NCBI GenBank assembly: GCA_036346225.1
Contig: JARFIW010000588.1
Coordinates: 4,097,501-4,161,500 of the forward strand
DNA length: 64,000 nucleotides
Source of the DNA: Platerodrilus igneus
Lineage: Eukaryota; Arthropoda; Insecta; Coleoptera; Lycidae
Reading direction: 5' to 3'
The number at the start of each line of letters is the position of its first letter. The first letter of the stretch is position 1. The translations under genes and the position numbers were made by a program. Of this stretch, positions 58,581 to 64,000 are shown in pieces. A model generated the notes under the pieces. The model saw nothing but the letters and a program-made list of their open reading frames with translations. It searched no databases and was not told where the DNA came from.

Positions 58581-60234
58581 ATGATCTCATATCCATATAT
58601 ACTAAGAAGTACTTACTATAAAAAAAGTTTCTTACCTTATTTTAAATTTACAGAACTAAATTTCTTTTTTTATGGATATTTTACCTGGCTTTGTTTATTC
58701 TTGCGCTTGTAAGATTTGTTTGGCCAAAAATTCTTGACAGATAATCTATTAAAAGGTCACAGTATTTCGAACTCTGAACATAAACTTTCCTGGTAAAAAT
58801 CCTTTAAAGCAAAATTATTAGGACTATCTAAACTAAATGACAAAATTCAAATATCAGTTACCAAAAAAAAACTATACTTTCAAAAATCCACGAAGCTTTT
58901 CTTTATCCAACTCGTAATTAAATATCTTCTTATTTTAAATTGACGTGCAAATCTGCTTACAAGATCATGCATAAAATTTCCATTTAGAAACAGCAATTAC
59001 GAATTTTCATATTTGCTTATATCTTCCTTTCAATTATTTAATAAAATTTTATAATTAGAGTTATATTGAAGAATTTTCCCTCTTCATTGTATTCAATTAT
59101 TTTAATATTTTTTATGTAATTTGCGTTTAAAACATCACTTCTATATTCATTGTAACAATGTTTTTATTAAACTACACTATGCTTACTGCATACTTCAAAT
59201 ATTATCTTCGCAAAGCAACAGCTTGCGACTTAAATCAAATAACATTTCATGATCGAATTTAAGAATCGACTGAATGACCTTATTTCATAAACGCTTCTTT
59301 ATATTTACAAATTTATCTATTTGCAGAATTTGCGCGAGTCTATTCTAAATAATAAACACCTATCTTACGTAAAATTCTTGGAAATCCTCATTAGCGTTTA
59401 AATTGTTGAGTTTTATTAGCACGTTATCTCATTCGCTTATTAGTGACATGCGCTGGTTCGTCCTACTCTAACACATACGAATATTGTGGCGTCGCATACT
59501 AATGCAAAAGGTAATTAATTTTTATCGGTTATTTTTCAATGTTCAAGCCGCTTTTTGGAATAAGCGTTTATTTATTAATGAGTTCATATCAAGTGATGTA
59601 TTTTTTCAATTCCTCTGGAAAATACGAGAACATGTTTTTATTTACAGTGTTTTATGCTATACAAAGGCTAATTAATATAAACTTAAATTGCTTTTTAATG
59701 CAAAAAGGATGCATTTTTATAGAAATATTTGTTTTTTCGGCAAAATGTTTTAATACCTAAAACTAAGACTAAAATTGGGGTTTTAAATACAGGAAATTAT
59801 TTATTTTTATCCACGAGAAATGCATTCTTATTATAAATGAGTGGTTTTGTATTTATTTTAAAATGATCGATTTACATTTAAATGCGTTTTAAGGTATCTT
59901 AATGATTAATTATCTTTACTATGCTGCTTACATTATTTGTTATGTATTTACAATATGCCTATATCATACGGGTGCTTATTTATACACGGAGAATTACATT
60001 TTTCGTTTGTACATCAATGAATGTATTTTTAAGCTTGATCACAGGCAATAAAGTGAGGTTATTTACATTAGCTTATTTTGAAGAATTTTTAGAACTTTCT
60101 TTAATAATTAAAAAGAAATAATGTGTATATATAAAAAAATGATGAAATAAAATGTTGGTTTGACAGAAGTAAAAGTTATATGTTTTGTCAATTTTCTAGG
60201 TATTATTCCGCATAGCTGGCTGATTCTGATGTGA
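58581..60234. other. AT-rich intergenic DNA, no gene seen
   Basis: Very AT-rich; short ORFs (59484, 59539, 59921) have low-complexity hydrophobic translations and no motifs. Confidence 0.5.
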
Positions 60235-61635
60235 ACCGCTGTCAATTTGACGACGTTTCGGCAAAATCACATCTGCCATCTTCAGGCTCTGTAAGTTGAG
60301 CAGTGAATGAAGAAGTGTTCCTTTGTCCTGCTATATTTACTAGTTAAAATAAATGCTATGCTGCACTTGCTTGATTTCTGGTGCGGCTCCGTGTCATTGG
60401 TCCTGGTACGTGTTGTTTAGTTCTGAATGGCTGATTTAACAAAATGCTCCTTTCTAATGGTATAATGATGCGTAGACTAGTAATTGCTGGTTGCCATGCC
60501 TGTGGAAGTCTTTGAGAATCATCCCTTGTGTTGAGACTATGAATGCTGAGTATGCTGTAGTTAGTGATGACTACAGCTCTGGTTTTGTTTTCCTGGCTGA
60601 TAGTGATTTCTGAATGGTTTGGCATGAGTATCCATTCTTCTATAGTGCTTCTCGTAACTTCGTGTAGACCGTGTGGCTAAGTTATTCGTTATCCTTTTTC
60701 TTCACTACTACACATCCATAAAAGGTAATTGGTTATTCTCCTCTACTTCCATGGTAAACTATATTTTTGGATGTACACCGTTAAGGTGTTCTAGAAAACC
60801 ATAGAGTGTTCTCTTCCACATGTCCAGACCACAAACGTGTCGTTAACAATCTTAACCATAATTTGGGTTTGTATATAGCTGTTTCTAATGCACACACCTC
60901 AATAACTTCCATGAATAAATTAGCAATCACTGATGATAATGGTGATCCCATAGGTGCTCCTTCAACTTATTTGTAGTGCTGTTTGTTGAAGGTAAAATAT
61001 GTGTTGCTGTGACAATGATGAGTTAAGTCGATGATATAGTCTTCAATGTTGTATTTCCTTTTCAATAGTATGAGTGTTCCCTCCATCGGTACGTTGGTAA
61101 ACAATTATACCACATCAAAACTCACTAATAACTGTTGTGTTTGAACTCATTCGGTACTCAGTAGTTGAATATAATGTTCATCATTCTTAACGTATGAAGT
61201 TGTCATTTCAGCAAGTGGCTGTAGGTGCTTGACTAAGTGTTTTGCCAATGGCTGTAAGGCCGATCCTATGGAATTCACGATTGGTCGTAGCAGCACTCCT
61301 TTGAAAATTTTGGGAAGACCAAATAGTTCAGAGTACCTTGAGTATTTTTCTCGTGGATTTAGTTGTTCTTGTTCCACCTTGTCTACAGAACTTTTCTTGA
61401 TTTTCATTCTTGTGGTTTTTTCCAGATATTTTGTTGATAGGCTGGTATGCTTCGTCATTAAGTAGTGTTCATTTTGCTGTGGTAATCGTCTGTATTCATC
61501 ATTACTGTTGTGTTTCCTATATCCGCCGGTAGAATAATAACATCTTCATTATGTCGTACTTTTCAGTGCAAGCCATTCTTCCTTTGTAAGGTTCTCTTTG
61601 GAGGATGAGATTTTCTTAAGATATTGGAAACATTT
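60235..61635 (-). pseudogene. Penelope-like element, minus arm
   Basis: Reads on the minus strand from a shared start near 61635. RT blocks include FGLPKIFKGVLLRPIVNSIG and LAKHLVKHLQPLAEMTTSYVKN at 61458-61147, then damaged RT palm sequence down to about 60780. Next comes a C-terminal tail at 60660-60356 with PNHSEITISQENKTRAVV, SIHSLNTRDDSQRLPQAW and a basic end. The GIY-YIG endonuclease expected between them is missing. The motif CTGAAGATGGCAG..TGCCGAAACG lies just past the stop at 60255-60292. Confidence 0.72.
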
Positions 61636-62730
61636 TGGCATATTGATTAAGAACATCACGTCCTTCAAAGAAGAACCTTACAAAGGAAGAATGGCTTGCA
61701 TTGAAAAGTATACGGCAGAATGAAGATATTATTATTCTACCGGTAGATAAAGTAAACACAACAGTAATAATGAATACAGAAAATTACCACAGCAAAATGA
61801 ACGTTCTACTTAATGACGAACCATACCAGTCTATCAACACCAATCCAACAACATATCTGGAAAAAAAAACACAAGAATGAAAATCAAGAAAAGTTCTGTA
61901 GACAAGGTGGAATAGGGACAACTAATTTCACGAGAAAAATCATCAAGGTATCCAAAACTCTAGGGTCTTCCCAAAATTCACAAAGAAGAAGTGCTGCTAC
62001 GATCAATCGTGAGTTGTATAGTATCTGCTTTCAAGACACTAGCAAAATACTTAGCCAAACACCTACAGCCACTTGCTGAAATGGCAACTTCATACGTTAA
62101 GAATGCTGAACATTTTATCCAACTACTGAGTACTGAAAGAGTTCAAACACAACATCTACTAATGAGCTTTGATATGATATCATTGTTTACCAACGTACCG
62201 ATAGAAGACACACTCATGCTTTTGAAAGAGAAGTACAACATTGAAGATCATATCATCGACTTAACACAGCATTGTCTCAGCAACACATATTTTACCTTCA
62301 ACAAACAAAGACAAGTTGAAGAAGCACCTATGGGATCATCAGTGATTACTAATTTATTCATGGAAGATATTGAGGTGCGTGCATTAGAAACTGCTATAAT
62401 ATGGCTAAGATATGTTGACAACGTGATCTGGACAAATGGAAGAGAACAACTCAATGGTTTCCTAAAACACCTTAACGGTATACATCCAAAATAAAGTTTA
62501 CCATGGAAGTAGAAGAGAATAACCAATTACCGTTTCTAAATGTACTAGTGAAGAAAAGGATAACAAACAACTTAGCCACACGGTTTATAGGAAGCCAACT
62601 CACACGGATAGGTACTTAAACACCAAGTCACTTCATCACCCGACATAACTCTACTCTGTTGTGAAAACCTTAGTTACACGGTCCCAGAGACTAGCTGATG
62701 ATACAAATAAACAAGAGGAAATACAAAAGT
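61636..62730 (+). pseudogene. Penelope-like element, plus arm
   Basis: Mirror copy of the same family. It starts with EEWLAL-type sequence near 61690 and has IILPVDKVNTTVIMNT and a 167-residue open RT block at 61991-62494 (LLMSFDMISLFTNVPIEDTL, EEAPMGSSVITNLFMEDIE, WLRYVDNVIW). The palm motif, normally YVDD, reads YVDN here, so the catalytic pair is damaged. LPFLNVLVKK follows near 62530. It is cut off at about 62730 before any GIY-YIG domain. Confidence 0.75.
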
Positions 62731-62759
62731 TACGAGAATTAGGTACTTGTGTGTTATGA

Positions 62760-63911
62760 TTTGAATGTTTAAAGCTTTTAAGGCATGTAAGTACATACAA
62801 AACATCCATGTTTTTATTTTGTGGTATGCAATTGTCGCTGTAACAAATTAATTCTTTTTATCTCGACAGTGATCATTTAAGAAACTATAAATACCGATTG
62901 TAGTTTCTATAGAGCCTCTTTTAACAATGCTCTCATTCATAAATGACAAAACCCAATTTACTTTTAACATTGTAGACTACAATTATATGCATTTAGTTTG
63001 CTTTTATAGAAACCGGTGAAAATATTGCCATTTGGCAGTGACTACTGTCTGTAAATCGTATGTAGCCAGTACCACATCCTTGTCTCCCATTACTTTGTCT
63101 CTATCGTGTTCTTTCTTCAAATGTGATCAAGTACATTTTCTTTGTGCTTATCGTATTCATCCTTTTTCGACATCCTTTCATTGTTAAAACTGTACTTTAG
63201 ATAAGTGACACAATACGAACACTGATCTTTCTTGTGCTTAAAAAAGGAAATATTGAAGTGAGTATTAAATAATTTTTTATATATGGGCTCTTGTACAAAT
63301 GCCATATTATCATCTCTGCATTTTTTTCTATATAGTTTGTACATTAAATTTACATTTAGTGAACCATCTAAATATTTTTTATTAGGTTTTGCCCAACAAT
63401 AATGAGATAGTACCCTGTGAAAGCTGTTGATGTGTCCATAGCACCTTTCAGTAGATCATCACTGGTCTTATTGCTACTTTGACCTACTCCTCTCGTTTCC
63501 TTTTTTAAAAACCGACCTGGCAAATTTCTTACTGTAGTAATAAATGTCAGGCTTTGCCATGCAGAAAAATTTACAAACTCGAACATCTAATTTGAAAATA
63601 ATAAGTAAATTGTTTTGTCGGCATTTTATGTCTGCTTCCTGAGGCTTTGATATTTTTTGAGGAATTGTTTTGATACATTTTAAAATGTAATCGTGCTGCC
63701 TAGTTTTATCAGCCAAATTATAAAAATTTTGAAAAATAAGTAGTCTGTCTTGGTATACAATGTTTGTGATACATTTGTGCAGGCACTGCTCCTCACACTG
63801 AAGCCTCACCCTTTTCGCTCTCTGCACCTTACCTAGTCGTGATACATACCCTTGACCAGTGTTTACTTTAGGTTTTTTTAAGTTCATTTTCCACGTCTTT
63901 TCTCTTTGCAA
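62760..63911 (-). pseudogene. DUF7869-type repeat-borne protein, broken
   Basis: N-terminal block 63911-63474 has GQGYVSRLGKVQRAKRVRLQC then CEEQCLHKCITNI, a Cys-rich start, and DVRVCKFFCMAKPDIYYYSKKF. Block 63344-63117 has MYKLYRKKC..EPIYKKLFNTHFNISFFKHKKDQCSYC. Further down, frame-damaged sequence reads YSDNCIPQNKN near 62850, the conserved S-D-x-C-x-x-Q-N-K-N block. This layout matches a multi-copy family annotated DUF7869 in many insects, which I take to be transposon-derived. It has at least three frame breaks and no C-terminus. Call from memory of the family. Confidence 0.55.
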
Positions 63912-64000
63912 TCGTTTTTTGTTTTCTTTTTGTTGGTATCTGAATCTATATTATCATCAATGTTTCTACAAATTTTTATATATCAAAATCTGGATCTTTA
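63912..64000. other. Window edge upstream of the DUF7869-type remnant
   Basis: AT-rich; no start or promoter recognised. Confidence 0.3.

Noticed and set aside
58357..58581. Plus-strand 74-aa ORF
   Set aside because: Antisense shadow of the Tc1 transposase C-terminus.

Overview
The window looks like an insect chromosome segment. Four genes with insect-type orthologues sit in AT-rich DNA, and most of the rest is nested transposable elements. Nine of the ten protein-coding introns I could place are 44-53 bp, and one is 59 bp. Introns that small are typical of beetles, so Coleoptera is my best guess; no marker gene proves it.

Host genes: Mon1 (10284-11902, minus, 4 exons, 492 aa), proteasome beta-4/PSMB2 (22324-23032, plus, 3 exons, 204 aa), signal peptide peptidase (23126-24431, minus, 5 exons, 367 aa) and Rho1 (30659-31237, plus, one coding exon, 192 aa). 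All are intact. They are unrelated housekeeping functions: endolysosomal Rab7 activation, protein degradation, intramembrane proteolysis and actin signalling. PSMB2 and Spp converge with 93 bp between their stop codons, and their polyadenylation signals interleave.

The dominant repeat is one RTE-clade (BovB-like) non-LTR family, with an apurinic-type endonuclease and a reverse transcriptase in a single ORF of about 990 codons. Six substantial copies are named here: A (1086-10028, minus), G (16331-18453, plus), B (32285-38038, minus), D (39986-46152, minus), E (49262-51596, minus) and F (54267-58185, plus). Older tails lie at 12729, 20095-21930 and 38203. Other elements have landed in these copies. 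A carries a BEL/Pao element (3084-9331, 5-bp target duplication). B carries a 363-bp TIR element (TA duplication) and a 1.8-kb LTR-like insertion. D carries a related 1.6-kb LTR-like insertion in the opposite orientation. F carries the 3' end of another LINE.

Other elements, left to right: an errantivirus env fragment (1-1085); a GC-rich foldback-type inverted repeat (12881-14168) with a relative at 28216; a 5.6-kb inverted-repeat element with tandem palindromic units (14375-19997); a LINE remnant with a restriction-like endonuclease-type C-terminus (25175-26620); an internally deleted mariner (38569-39318); two pogo/Tigger copies, part of a segmental duplication that also includes RTE-D/E (46309-47758 and 51754-54021); the 5' half of a CR1-type LINE with PHD and SGNH domains (47759-49261); a Tc1 tail (58196-58580); a head-to-head Penelope-like pair (60235-62730); and a broken DUF7869-type gene (62760-63911). 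No CRISPR array, tRNA gene or intact rRNA gene was seen.
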